NCBI RefSeq assembly: GCF_900129655.1 | Contig: NZ_FQWK01000003.1 | Span: forward strand, 62,001 to 126,000 | DNA length: 64,000 bases | Direction: 5' to 3' | Source of the DNA: Bacteroides clarus YIT 12056 | GTDB lineage: Bacteria; Bacteroidota; Bacteroidia; Bacteroidales; Bacteroidaceae | The notes under the pieces: generated by a model | What the model was told of the DNA's origin: nothing | Databases searched by the model: none | What the model saw: only the letters and a program-made list of their open reading frames with translations | Position numbers and translations under genes: made by a program | Part shown: one piece after another, positions 26,064 through 34,350 of the stretch | Numbering within the stretch: position 1 is the first letter of the stretch | How the letters are laid out: each line of letters starts with the position of its first letter

Positions 26064-29000
26064 TTAAAAATTCAAATTAACACCGACTGTATAAACACGG
26101 CTACGCGGAGTTACATTGTTATCAATACCCGGCGTCAAACCTTTTTGGATATTCACTTCCGGATCGTAACCGCTATATCCTGTTATCGTAAACAAGTTAC
26201 TTCCGGAGAAATACAAGCGCAAGCTTTTAACTCCCAAAGATTGCAACCAATGTTTAGGAAGCGTATAACCGACCGTCAAAGTACTCAAACGAAGGAAAGA
26301 ACCGTCTTCAACCAAATCGGTCATTGTTATACCCTGAGTTACGGACATCCAAGAGTAAGTTTTGGCATTCTCATTCAATGCAGCCAAGGCGACAGGGTCA
26401 CTGGAAACATTTACCCCGGCGTCATCCACATAACGGAAACGATTGGCAAGATTCATATCCGTAGATAAGTTGGAATAATTACGACGGACAGCCGAGTGCA
26501 GGTAGAGTTTATTCACATTGAGCACATCAAAATCACACATGTAATTGAAGAATGCCGTAAAGTCCAGATTTTTCCAGTTACCGGAAAGACCGAAACCGCC
26601 GGTCACTTTAGGATTGGTATCACCTATCACCGTCATATCATCTTCCGTAATCAGGTTCGATTCGGAATCGGACAGTTTCTTGAATTTCATGGCGCCCGGC
26701 TTAAAGGCGAAGTTACCGGAACTGAATGATGAATTGTCGGGTACGCCCGGCTTCAAAGTCCATTTTTTAGTCGTCGCGTCGAAATCAAAATCATCTACCT
26801 TATAGAACCCGTCATTGACGAATCCGTAAATCAATCCCATGCTTTTGCCTACTTCCATCTTATAGTTATACGTTCCATACCAGTTGGACAATGAGGCTTT
26901 GGTTTTCCATTCGGTCTCACCGGTAGCCAGTTTGTCCACCTTATTCTTATTGAACGCGACGTTGAAATTTGCCGATAACTGGAAATTCTTTGTCTGAACG
27001 ATTTTTGCGTCCAAAGAAATTTCAACTCCTTTATTTGAGGTCTGTCCCACATTTGTCATCTGACGGGAGTAACCCGATGAATTGGGAATGATGGAAGGAA
27101 CCAACAAGTCCTTGGTAGTATTCCAATATACATCAACCGTACCGCTCAAACGATTTCTAAAGAATCCGAAATCCAAACCGATATTACGGGTTATGGTGGT
27201 TTCCCATTTCAAGTCAGGGTCATAAAGATAGGTCTGGTCGGCAAACTGATAATAATTATACTCTTCATTGCCGAAAGCGGGAGCTCTCGTTCCGCTGTAT
27301 ACGCGATAGATATTATGCCACAAATCATTACCGATACGGTTATTACCTGCCAGACCGTAGCTGGCTCTCAACTTCAAGTCGGAAATGAATCTTATAGGCT
27401 TCATCCACTTTTCATTGGAAATTCTCCAGGCAATAGAACCTGCCGGAAAATATCCCCATTGCTTACCGGGAGCAAACTTGGTAGACCCGTCGGCACGAAC
27501 CGTCAGAGTGGCATAATAACGATTTTTGTAATCATACAATGCACGTCCGAAGAAAGAGGATGTTCTGTCGGGAGCGCTTCTGTAACTGGTGCTCTGATTG
27601 GGAGTTCCCAAAGCAAAATTCTCCAAAGCCGCCTCTGCCGTTACTGAAACCGGAAAGAGCTTCGCGCTCATAAACGTATTATCGTTCTGCGCATGGTTAA
27701 TTTCCTGTCCCAGCATTATATTGACATTGTGAGACTTATTAAACGAGTTACGATAGGTCAGCGTATTTGCCAGACGATATGATTCCTTATGGGTTTTGGT
27801 ACGCTTAGCCGAAGGCATATTGTTCATACCCGCAGCAGAGGCCGTACTGGACAACGGGCCGTAAAACTGATTGTCATTTGCATGAGTCGTACTGATTCCA
27901 TACTCGGAACGAAATTGCAGCCCTTTTATCACATCCCACACCAAGGCAGCTTTCAGGCTGATAGCCTGTTCGTCCCGTTTTCTGTAATTCTGCTTATTCT
28001 CTTCTACCGGAGTATATTTCTGATTCAGAGAGTTTCCGTCTTCATCCAGGTTTTCCTCGTCATCATCGGGGTCAACGGCAACTCCCGCCGACAATCCGTT
28101 GGTAGGGCGGAAACGAAGTGCGGTAACGATATTTGTTCCCGAAGTTCCGGCACCGTCAATGGTGCGTGTGCGATACGTTGCATTTGTTTCCAGTTTCAGA
28201 TTCTTGAACAACTGATGATTCAATTTCAGGTTGATGTTATTACGTGTCAGTCCCGAACCAATCAACTGTCCCTCATCTTTATTACGGGTATAACTTAAAT
28301 TGAATTTAGTTTTTTCATTACCGCCGTTAACGGTTATATTATAATACTGTGAAAGAGGATTACCGCCCAAAATTTCATCCTGCCAGTCAGTAGTGTTCGT
28401 GTATTTGTACAAATCGATATCGTCATAATAGCCGAAGTTTTTGATAAAGCCCTCATCCGAACCTTTACGGATCATCTGATATTCATATTCGGCCATTACA
28501 AACTCATAGTTGTTCATCACCGGTATTTTGCGTGCCAGCGTACGCATCTGCAGATAGCTGTTAAACTGCACCGTTGTTTTACCCATTTTAGGATTCTTGG
28601 TAGTCACGATAACAACACCGTTCGCGCCTCTCGCTCCGTAAATAGCTGTCATTGACGCTTCTTTCAATACATCAATGGATTCAATATCCGTCGGCGGAAT
28701 ACCGCTCAAATCATCTACCGGAAAACCATCCACCAAAAACAACGGCGAATTATCCTGGGTAATGGAACCACCGCCACGCACGCGAACGCTGATTTCAGCG
28801 TCCAACGCACCGTCTGTAGTGGTAATCTGTACACCAGCCATTTTTCCAGCCAAAGCATCGGCTACGGAAGCCGAAGCCACCTTGGATATAGACTCGGATG
28901 AAACAGATGCAATGGAACCCGTCACATCGCTACGGCGTATATTGCCATATCCCAATACCACAATTTCATCCAGCACATTCGCATCCTCACGTAAAGTTAT

Positions 29001-29534
29001 ATCCAGTTTTTTACCTTGCTGGGCTTTTACTTTGCGTGTCTCATAGCCGATGTAAGATATTTCCAGATTGGCATTATCCGTAACGTCCAGCGAAAAGCTG
29101 CCGTCAATACCGGTAACCGCTCCGTTGGTTGTTCCCTGCTCTCTGACAGTCGCACCGATGATAGGCTCCCCTGCATCATCCACAACCTTACCGATGGCTT
29201 TAACTCGCTTACTCTTTGTTTTTCCTTCCGGTTGTATCTTCTTTACTATTATTCGTTTATTCTGAATTTCGTAAGTCAGATTGTTTTGTCCCTGAAGAAT
29301 TTGCTTAACAACATCATCAATCGTCGCTTTATCCGTAGATATTGAAATTCGCTTATTCGTATTTACATCCGCAGATGAAAACACAAATGAGTAACCGGAT
29401 TTTTCTTTCAATAGTTCTATCGCTTCTTTCACCGTTATTTGCTTAGCTTTCAGTGATATATCTTGTGAAAAAGCAGAAAGGTGAAGACAAAGAGCTACTG
29501 AGGCTATTAAAACAGCCTTACTGAAGTTTCCCAT
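26064..29534 (-). CDS. SusC-like TonB-dependent transporter with N-terminal STN domain
   Basis: An 1156-residue outer membrane transporter. After a signal peptide (ending LSAFSQ) comes an STN signalling domain (about 25-100, ISLKAKQITVKEAIELLKEKSGYSFVF), a carboxypeptidase-regulatory-like domain (GKVVDDAGEPIIGATVREQGTTNGAVTGIDGSF, about 115-190), a TonB box and plug (LDEIVVLGYGNIRRSDVTGSIASV), then the barrel ending VYTVGVNLNF. STN domains contact FecR-type anti-sigma factors, and a FecR and an ECF sigma gene lie directly upstream. This supports induction by transport: substrate binding is signalled through FecR to the sigma factor. Confidence 0.95.
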   Translation of the reverse strand: MGNFSKAVLIASVALCLHLSAFSQDISLKAKQITVKEAIELLKEKSGYSFVFSSADVNTNKRISISTDKATIDDVVKQILQGQNNLTYEIQNKRIIVKKIQPEGKTKSKRVKAIGKVVDDAGEPIIGATVREQGTTNGAVTGIDGSFSLDVTDNANLEISYIGYETRKVKAQQGKKLDITLREDANVLDEIVVLGYGNIRRSDVTGSIASVSSESISKVASASVADALAGKMAGVQITTTDGALDAEISVRVRGGGSITQDNSPLFLVDGFPVDDLSGIPPTDIESIDVLKEASMTAIYGARGANGVVIVTTKNPKMGKTTVQFNSYLQMRTLARKIPVMNNYEFVMAEYEYQMIRKGSDEGFIKNFGYYDDIDLYKYTNTTDWQDEILGGNPLSQYYNITVNGGNEKTKFNLSYTRNKDEGQLIGSGLTRNNINLKLNHQLFKNLKLETNATYRTRTIDGAGTSGTNIVTALRFRPTNGLSAGVAVDPDDDEENLDEDGNSLNQKYTPVEENKQNYRKRDEQAISLKAALVWDVIKGLQFRSEYGISTTHANDNQFYGPLSSTASAAGMNNMPSAKRTKTHKESYRLANTLTYRNSFNKSHNVNIMLGQEINHAQNDNTFMSAKLFPVSVTAEAALENFALGTPNQSTSYRSAPDRTSSFFGRALYDYKNRYYATLTVRADGSTKFAPGKQWGYFPAGSIAWRISNEKWMKPIRFISDLKLRASYGLAGNNRIGNDLWHNIYRVYSGTRAPAFGNEEYNYYQFADQTYLYDPDLKWETTITRNIGLDFGFFRNRLSGTVDVYWNTTKDLLVPSIIPNSSGYSRQMTNVGQTSNKGVEISLDAKIVQTKNFQLSANFNVAFNKNKVDKLATGETEWKTKASLSNWYGTYNYKMEVGKSMGLIYGFVNDGFYKVDDFDFDATTKKWTLKPGVPDNSSFSSGNFAFKPGAMKFKKLSDSESNLITEDDMTVIGDTNPKVTGGFGLSGNWKNLDFTAFFNYMCDFDVLNVNKLYLHSAVRRNYSNLSTDMNLANRFRYVDDAGVNVSSDPVALAALNENAKTYSWMSVTQGITMTDLVEDGSFLRLSTLTVGYTLPKHWLQSLGVKSLRLYFSGSNLFTITGYSGYDPEVNIQKGLTPGIDNNVTPRSRVYTVGVNLNF

Positions 29535-29594
29535 AAACTTTTTGAATTTTTAATTAATGAATAGAAATAAGGTTTGGTAAAATTACCAAATAAA

Positions 29595-29642
29595 GCTGAC
29601 TCCCGGAACATTATATCCGGGAAGCAAAATACCTGTGTCAGC
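29595..29642 (-). terminator. Hairpin between FecR and SusC genes
   Basis: TCCCGGA (29601-29607) pairs with TCCGGGA (29615-29621), inside an outer GCTGAC/GTCAGC stem. It may separate the regulator transcript from the SusC promoter, or reduce read-through. Confidence 0.5.
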
Positions 29643-29701
29643 CGGAAAAAGTAAATCTCATGCAATTCATGTTTCTCATATTTTATTTTTTAAGTTCAAC
29701 A

Positions 29702-30709
29702 TTAATATAGTATATATACACCGTTTTCGTATTTATAATTCATCTGCTGGGTCGAAGCCATCACATCCAGAATCTTATCAATCGTATTGGCCGAGATACC
29801 GAAACTTCCATAGAAACGTTTGTTGCGTAAAGAATCGGCAACTTCCACCTTAACATTATAGCTGCGCATCAGTTTCTTAGCTATATCTTCCAGCAGCTCC
29901 TCATCAAAGAAAAGCTCGTCGTTAATCCAGACATTAGCTTTGGCCGCCCTTGTGCTGCTTTTTACCATTTGACCGGTCACCTTGTTGAGAACCATTTTTT
30001 CGTCCGGCGTCAGATAAAGTTCAGGCATTTCCCTGATGCCGTTCCTAAGAGCCACCTTTCCTTCCATCAGATTCACCGTCACTTCTTCATCATCCGGATA
30101 GTTTCTGAAATTGAATTTCGTTCCCAGCACTCTCAGATTCAGTTCTTTCGTGTTTATTTCAAAAGGTACTTCTTCGTTCTTCATTACCTCAAAATACCCT
30201 TCTCCTTCCAAACGCAACCGGCGGTCATCCACTCCAAAACCCTGCGAATATATTATTTTCGATCCTGCATTCAGCCATACCAATGTACCATCCGGCAAAT
30301 AGAGTTTAGTATGCGCTCCCATAGGTGCCTCTACAACCATATCCGCAAAGTTTTGCTTCACAGCTTGCTTTCCCTGCCAATAAGTAACAAATGGAATCAT
30401 CAGAATCAGCACAACGGCAGCTACCCGCATAAAGGTTTTCCATGAGAAACGGAGCATCTGTTTTTGTTTCTTCTCCGCCCCGGCAACCCGTTGTCTGAAT
30501 AAAGAGAATGCCTTGTCTTTATCAAACCGTACAGCAGTATCGGCAGCCCCCGAGGAAAACCATACCTCTAACTTATTCCGTACATATTTCCGATTAGACT
30601 CAGACTCCAAACTCCAACGTTTCAGTTCGGCAAAGGATTCTTTATCCAGTTTTCCCGAAAGATATCGAGTTATCAATAAATCTATATCAGTATGTTCTTC
30701 CAGTTGCAT
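29702..30709 (-). CDS. FecR-type anti-sigma factor
   Basis: A 335-residue inner membrane regulator. The cytoplasmic N-terminus (about 1-90, LLITRYLSGKLDKESFAELKRW) would bind the sigma factor; one membrane segment lies near 93-112 (FMRVAAVVLILMIPFVTYW); the periplasmic FecR domain follows (VEAPMGAHTKLYLPDGTLVWLNAGS) and the end resembles the DUF4974/STN-like domain (AKKLMRSYNVKVEV). It sits between the ECF sigma gene and the STN-bearing SusC gene, the standard order for cell-surface signalling. No sensor kinase for this locus is present. Confidence 0.93.
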   Translation of the reverse strand: MQLEEHTDIDLLITRYLSGKLDKESFAELKRWSLESESNRKYVRNKLEVWFSSGAADTAVRFDKDKAFSLFRQRVAGAEKKQKQMLRFSWKTFMRVAAVVLILMIPFVTYWQGKQAVKQNFADMVVEAPMGAHTKLYLPDGTLVWLNAGSKIIYSQGFGVDDRRLRLEGEGYFEVMKNEEVPFEINTKELNLRVLGTKFNFRNYPDDEEVTVNLMEGKVALRNGIREMPELYLTPDEKMVLNKVTGQMVKSSTRAAKANVWINDELFFDEELLEDIAKKLMRSYNVKVEVADSLRNKRFYGSFGISANTIDKILDVMASTQQMNYKYENGVYILY

Positions 30710-30775
30710 AATTCTGTTGCTTTATATATAAGACAAAAAAATCAAGAATGAGGGTAGTCGAAAATATATATTTTT

Positions 30776-31372
30776 TCAAATATCCATAAAAATATAAATA
30801 ATCAATAAATGCAAATAGTTATCCAAACGCTTTTGAAGAAGAGCTAAAGCATTCTTTATATGATACTTAACCGTATTAATGGAGATTCCTAACTCTAAAG
30901 CAATCTCTTCGTACTTTTTTTGTTCAAAACGACTTTTTTTAAATACGGTGCGACATTCCACAGGCAGTTCTTCTATGCTGCGGGTCAATTCATCTTCCAA
31001 TTCTTGTTCGAGCAATATACCCAAGGGCTGATTCTCTTCCACAAAAACAGAATCGAGGAATTCCATATTTTCCGGCAGCATAAAAGATGAAAAATGCAGT
31101 TCTTCGCGATGGCTCAAGGATTGCAATTCATTCAGGCAACGGTTACGTACAGCACGCATCAGATAAGCACGTACAGAATACGTGATTTCTATCTCCCGGC
31201 GATGCTCCCATAAATAAAATATAGCGTCGTCCACCACTTCTTCCGAAAGAGCCGCATCATTCAATATCTGATTGGCGAAGCGACAAAGCAGGACATAATG
31301 ACGCTCATAGATGTATTTAAATGCCTCCTCATCCCCTCTGCGTAAATGTTCAATGATTAATGTATCTTTCAT
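30776..31372 (-). CDS. ECF sigma factor of the pectin locus
   Basis: About 198 residues from MKDTLIIEHLRRGDEEAF; an ATG four codons upstream (31384) is also possible. Region 2 is visible as YERHYVLLCRFANQILND and EEVVDDAIFYLWEHR, and region 4 as ELPVECRTVFKKSRFEQKKYEEIALELGISINTVKYHIKNAL, a helix-turn-helix. It belongs to the Bacteroides sigma-70 group paired with FecR, and should drive the downstream susC/susD-type operon. Confidence 0.92.
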   Translation of the reverse strand: MKDTLIIEHLRRGDEEAFKYIYERHYVLLCRFANQILNDAALSEEVVDDAIFYLWEHRREIEITYSVRAYLMRAVRNRCLNELQSLSHREELHFSSFMLPENMEFLDSVFVEENQPLGILLEQELEDELTRSIEELPVECRTVFKKSRFEQKKYEEIALELGISINTVKYHIKNALALLQKRLDNYLHLLIIYIFMDI

Positions 31373-31395
31373 AGCCGCCTCCATTTATAGAAGAG

Positions 31396-31426
31396 CAAAA
31401 GTAGTCAAACTTAGGTAACTACACAA
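31396..31426 (-). promoter_or_regulatory. Promoter of the ECF sigma gene
   Basis: On the minus strand, TTG (31426-31424), 20 bp, then TACTTTTG (31403-31396), about 24 bases before the start at 31372. This fits the housekeeping consensus. Confidence 0.65.
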
Positions 31427-31532
31427 TCATTAAGAAGATTTTTCAGAAAAAGAGGCGCTCAATTATGCGCCGCCGCACACAATAACTTATATTTCTATTG
31501 CAATAAATCTGCCTTTGCATCTTAATAATTTA

Positions 31533-31540
31533 TATCTTTG
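31533..31540 (+). promoter_or_regulatory. -7 box of the HU-like gene, just before array 3
   Basis: TATCTTTG is an exact TAnnTTTG match. Transcription from here would start near 31547, so the whole palindrome array at 31556-31643 would lie in the 5' leader of the HU-like gene. The best TTG upstream is at 15 bp, closer than usual. Confidence 0.5.
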
Positions 31541-31555
31541 TTACCTGAAATCTAT

Positions 31556-31643
31556 TCATTCGACAACTATCTAATAATCATTCGATAGATATCAAATAAT
31601 TATTAGACAATTGTCGAATGATTATTAGATAGTTGTCGAATGA
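31556..31643. repeat. 22-bp tandem palindrome array 3 (RTCKAATRA half-sites)
   Basis: Four 22-bp units tile without spacer at 31556, 31578, 31600 and 31622. Each has two nine-base half-sites around a four-base centre; the half-site consensus is RTCKAATRA. Units 1-2 and units 3-4 are oriented oppositely, so the region is also one large inverted repeat: 31554-31585 and 31614-31645 are perfectly complementary over 32 bp with a 28-base loop. It lies between the divergent ECF sigma and HU-like genes. Confidence 0.9.
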
Positions 31644-31730
31644 ATAAATTTATACAAGCTGAAAAATAGTTTGTAGAGAGAGCAGAATTTATTCATCGAA
31701 TAGCAAAAAACTAACTGCAATACTTATATA

Positions 31731-32372
31731 ATGAGTGCCTACTACGATTTTTACGAAACACCCTCACCGGGACAAAAGAAAGAGAACAAAAAAATTCTTC
31801 ACGCACGTATCTATCCTAAAAGGACTTATACCAAAGAAGAATTTATAGAACATGCTTCAAAATACCAACATCTGCCTAAAAATGTATTGGGAGCCTCATT
31901 AGGAGTTCTTATTGATGACCTCTGCGATTTACTTGCCGACGGAAATATCGTGGAACTGGGTGAACTCGGATTTCTCAGTACTTCGCTAAAATGCCTTCGG
32001 AAAACAGACGATAACCAGCAAAAAATAAGGGCGGAATCCGTTGTGTTTCAAAATGTGCATCTACGTATCAGCAGTACATTCCGTAAGAGGATTATACACA
32101 AAATGACACTGGAGCGCGTACACTCTCCCTCACGTAAGGCCGCTGCAATTACGTCCAGCATAGAAGAGCGCAAAGCCGCATTGGCTGTATTCTTAAAAGC
32201 CAATATTTGCATCACCCGCCGGGAGTACGTCCAAATAACCAAGCTTACGCCATACGCCGCCATGAACGAACTGAATAACCTTATTCAACAAGGTATTCTG
32301 CGACGTAGAGGTTCGGGAAGGTCTGCCGTCTATGTTGCAGGCGAAAAATACAATGAAGAAATAAAAGAATAA
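31731..32372 (+). CDS. HU-like DNA-binding protein with C-terminal winged-helix region
   Basis: A 213-residue protein of the large Bacteroides HU-like group. Residues about 1-125 match an HU/IHF-type fold (YTKEEFIEHASKYQHLPKNVLGASLGVLIDDLCDLLADGNIVELGELGFLSTSL). Residues about 145-205 resemble a small winged helix (ITRREYVQITKLTPYAAMNELNNLIQQGILRRRGSGRSAVYV). It probably binds DNA as a dimer. It directly follows palindrome array 3, which may be a binding site or its own control region; this is inference. Confidence 0.8.
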   Translation: MSAYYDFYETPSPGQKKENKKILHARIYPKRTYTKEEFIEHASKYQHLPKNVLGASLGVLIDDLCDLLADGNIVELGELGFLSTSLKCLRKTDDNQQKIRAESVVFQNVHLRISSTFRKRIIHKMTLERVHSPSRKAAAITSSIEERKAALAVFLKANICITRREYVQITKLTPYAAMNELNNLIQQGILRRRGSGRSAVYVAGEKYNEEIKE

Positions 32373-32395
32373 CAAATCTCGATAGAAATCAGAAT

Positions 32396-33208
32396 ATGGA
32401 AATCGCAAAAACAACAGAACCGGAAAATTCTATGCAGTGGTTCGTCTTTTTCAAAGACCAACTGCTGTTAAAGAAAGAATACACAACAAACGGAGAAAAC
32501 AAATACGGTATACCCCATGGAATAAATCCGCCTGTAACACCCGAAGCGGGATGTACGATACACGAGGTAACTCTGACGGACGGACATAAGGTAAAAACCT
32601 TCGCCCTCGAACAACCTGTACCCGAAACCGAAGAATGGGTAATGACAGGTTTACGCACTTCTTACGACTATCTGCCATTGGCGGATTACCAGGCAGCGGG
32701 AAAATCATTCCAGATACTCTATTGGGACGAGCACAGCCGCTTCTGTCCCGTATGCGGCACTCCTATGGAACAACACACTCCTATCATGAAGAAATGCCCG
32801 GAATGCGGAAATGAGATGTATCCCCCCGTTTCTACGGCTATCATCGTGCTGATACGGAAAGACAAAGAAATATTGCTGGTGCATGCACGCAACTTCCGCG
32901 GTACTTTCCATGGGCTGGTAGCCGGATTTCTGGAAACGGGCGAAACACTGGAACAATGCGTAGAGCGGGAAGTTATGGAAGAAACGGGACTGAAGGTGAA
33001 GAACATCACTTATTTCGGCAGTCAGCCATGGCCCTATCCCAGCGGGTTAATGGTAGGCTTCATTGCCGACTACGAAAGCGGAGAAATCAAGCTGCAAGCC
33101 GATGAGCTCAGTTCCGGCGCATTCTATTCCAAAGACAATCTGCCGGAAATTCCACGTAAGCTAAGTATTGCACGAAAGCTGATTGACTGGTGGCTGGAAA
33201 ATAATTAA
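32396..33208 (+). CDS. nudC: NADH pyrophosphatase (Nudix, NudC)
   Basis: A 270-residue Nudix hydrolase that splits NAD(H) to NMN(H) and AMP; NudC homologues also remove NAD caps from RNA. The zinc ribbon is CPVCGTPMEQ...CPECGNEMYP (about 115-142). The Nudix box is GFLETGETLEQCVEREVMEETGL, and the NudC marker SQPWPYPSGLM follows about 20 residues later. It lies 23 bases after the HU-like gene on the same strand, so the two are probably co-transcribed. Confidence 0.93.
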   Translation: MEIAKTTEPENSMQWFVFFKDQLLLKKEYTTNGENKYGIPHGINPPVTPEAGCTIHEVTLTDGHKVKTFALEQPVPETEEWVMTGLRTSYDYLPLADYQAAGKSFQILYWDEHSRFCPVCGTPMEQHTPIMKKCPECGNEMYPPVSTAIIVLIRKDKEILLVHARNFRGTFHGLVAGFLETGETLEQCVEREVMEETGLKVKNITYFGSQPWPYPSGLMVGFIADYESGEIKLQADELSSGAFYSKDNLPEIPRKLSIARKLIDWWLENN

Positions 33209-33643
33209 AGGAAAGGGCATAAAAAACAGATTGCGGAAAACACGCGCTCACAAACGAACAACTACGAATGAAACGACTCTCATTCACATCAACCAATCGG
33301 CGTGCAACCGCAATCTGTAAGTACATCTGTTAACTGTTGACCTCCGTCGCATATAAGAACAGCATTTAACGGAGAATGATTAGATAATCGGCATAAAGAA
33401 TATAAAAGAAACTTAATTGAGGTACTTCAAAATACGCATGATGATTTCTTTTAGACACGGATTGCGCGGATTTCATGGTACTCTCTAAATTTATCCGTGC
33501 AATCCATGTAATCTGTACCTAAAAAAGCAAACAGCAAGCAAGATTTTGCCCTGCTCCCTCTTAACCTTTTTTACAGCCGTTTCTTACAGCATTCTGTGGC
33601 GTGTTGCGTCTAACCTACAACCAAGACTCAACAATGAACAGAA
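33209..33643. other. 435-base gap with two imperfect palindromes
   Basis: No gene was found. ACAGATTGCGG (33226-33236) pairs with CCGCAATCTGT (33308-33318), and CACGC/GCGTG lie inside in register, giving a long imperfect hairpin. A second hairpin pairs CACGGATTGCGCGGAT (33456-33471) with 33494-33509 with two mismatches, flanked by GGTAC and GTACC. A CTCCGT/ACGGAG stem lies near 33342-33374. These may include the nudC terminator; a small RNA cannot be excluded. Confidence 0.5.
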
Positions 33644-34285
33644 ATGATTAAAAAGGAATATATATTGTTGGCAGTATTATCTGCCGGTTTTTCCTTTCCG
33701 GTGCAAGGACAGACTACATGGACGAAACAAGATTCCATTAAACTGAAAGAGATACTGGACGGAACAACGGATATATCCATTAATCCTACTGTCAAACAAG
33801 AAATCGACCTGTTATTTTCCACACCTGCACAGATACACAGTATTCCCATTTTACCCGTTGAGGAACTTTTACCCAAGCCGGAAAATCTCCGGCAGATATA
33901 CGCGATACCCGGATTCCGGCTGGACAATACACGCATATATTACAACACCCAACGACGGAATAAATATATACTGAACACTCAGCGATTCAGTATCTCAGCC
34001 ACTACGGAATATGGCAAAAGAGCAAAGGTACTTTTACAGCAAAAGACAGATTTCAAATTTGACGTCACTCAAAAGCTCGGCTATCATATTTACGCAGGCT
34101 ATAGCCGCAGCAGCGGTAAATCCGCCATATTGCCGGGAACAGTAAGCCCGCTGTATCTTGGAAGCGGATTCTCGTATGACATCAACAGGCAGGTACAGGT
34201 AAAAACAGGTGTCAGACACCAATTCAATATAATCCACAGACGCTGGGAATGGGTGTGGGAAACAAGTGTGGGAATATCTTTTTAG
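33644..34285 (+). CDS. Secreted protein of unknown function (DUF4858-like)
   Basis: A 213-residue protein with a signal peptide (ending PVQGQ). The mature start, TWTKQDSIKLKEILDGTTDISINP, closely resembles that of the gene at 48767-49438 (EWTPQDSLRLHRLLNGGGEVKLNP), so both belong to one family, DUF4858 as far as I recall. The C-terminal third has alternating hydrophobic strands (YHIYAGYSRSSG, LYLGSGFSYDINRQVQVKTGV, WVWETSVGISF) ending in Phe, which looks like an outer membrane beta-barrel. Function unknown. Confidence 0.7.
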   Translation: MIKKEYILLAVLSAGFSFPVQGQTTWTKQDSIKLKEILDGTTDISINPTVKQEIDLLFSTPAQIHSIPILPVEELLPKPENLRQIYAIPGFRLDNTRIYYNTQRRNKYILNTQRFSISATTEYGKRAKVLLQQKTDFKFDVTQKLGYHIYAGYSRSSGKSAILPGTVSPLYLGSGFSYDINRQVQVKTGVRHQFNIIHRRWEWVWETSVGISF

Positions 34286-34293
34286 ATATGAAA

Positions 34294-34328
34294 AAAGGTG
34301 CAGGCGGCTTACTGCCGCTTGCACCTTT
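34294..34328. terminator. Bidirectional terminator
   Basis: AAAGGTGCAGGCGGC pairs with GCCGCTTGCACCTTT around a short loop, with A/T flanks on both sides. It separates the convergent genes ending at 34285 (+) and 34351 (-). Confidence 0.8.
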
Positions 34329-34350
34329 CCATATCAAGAGTCAAATCGTC

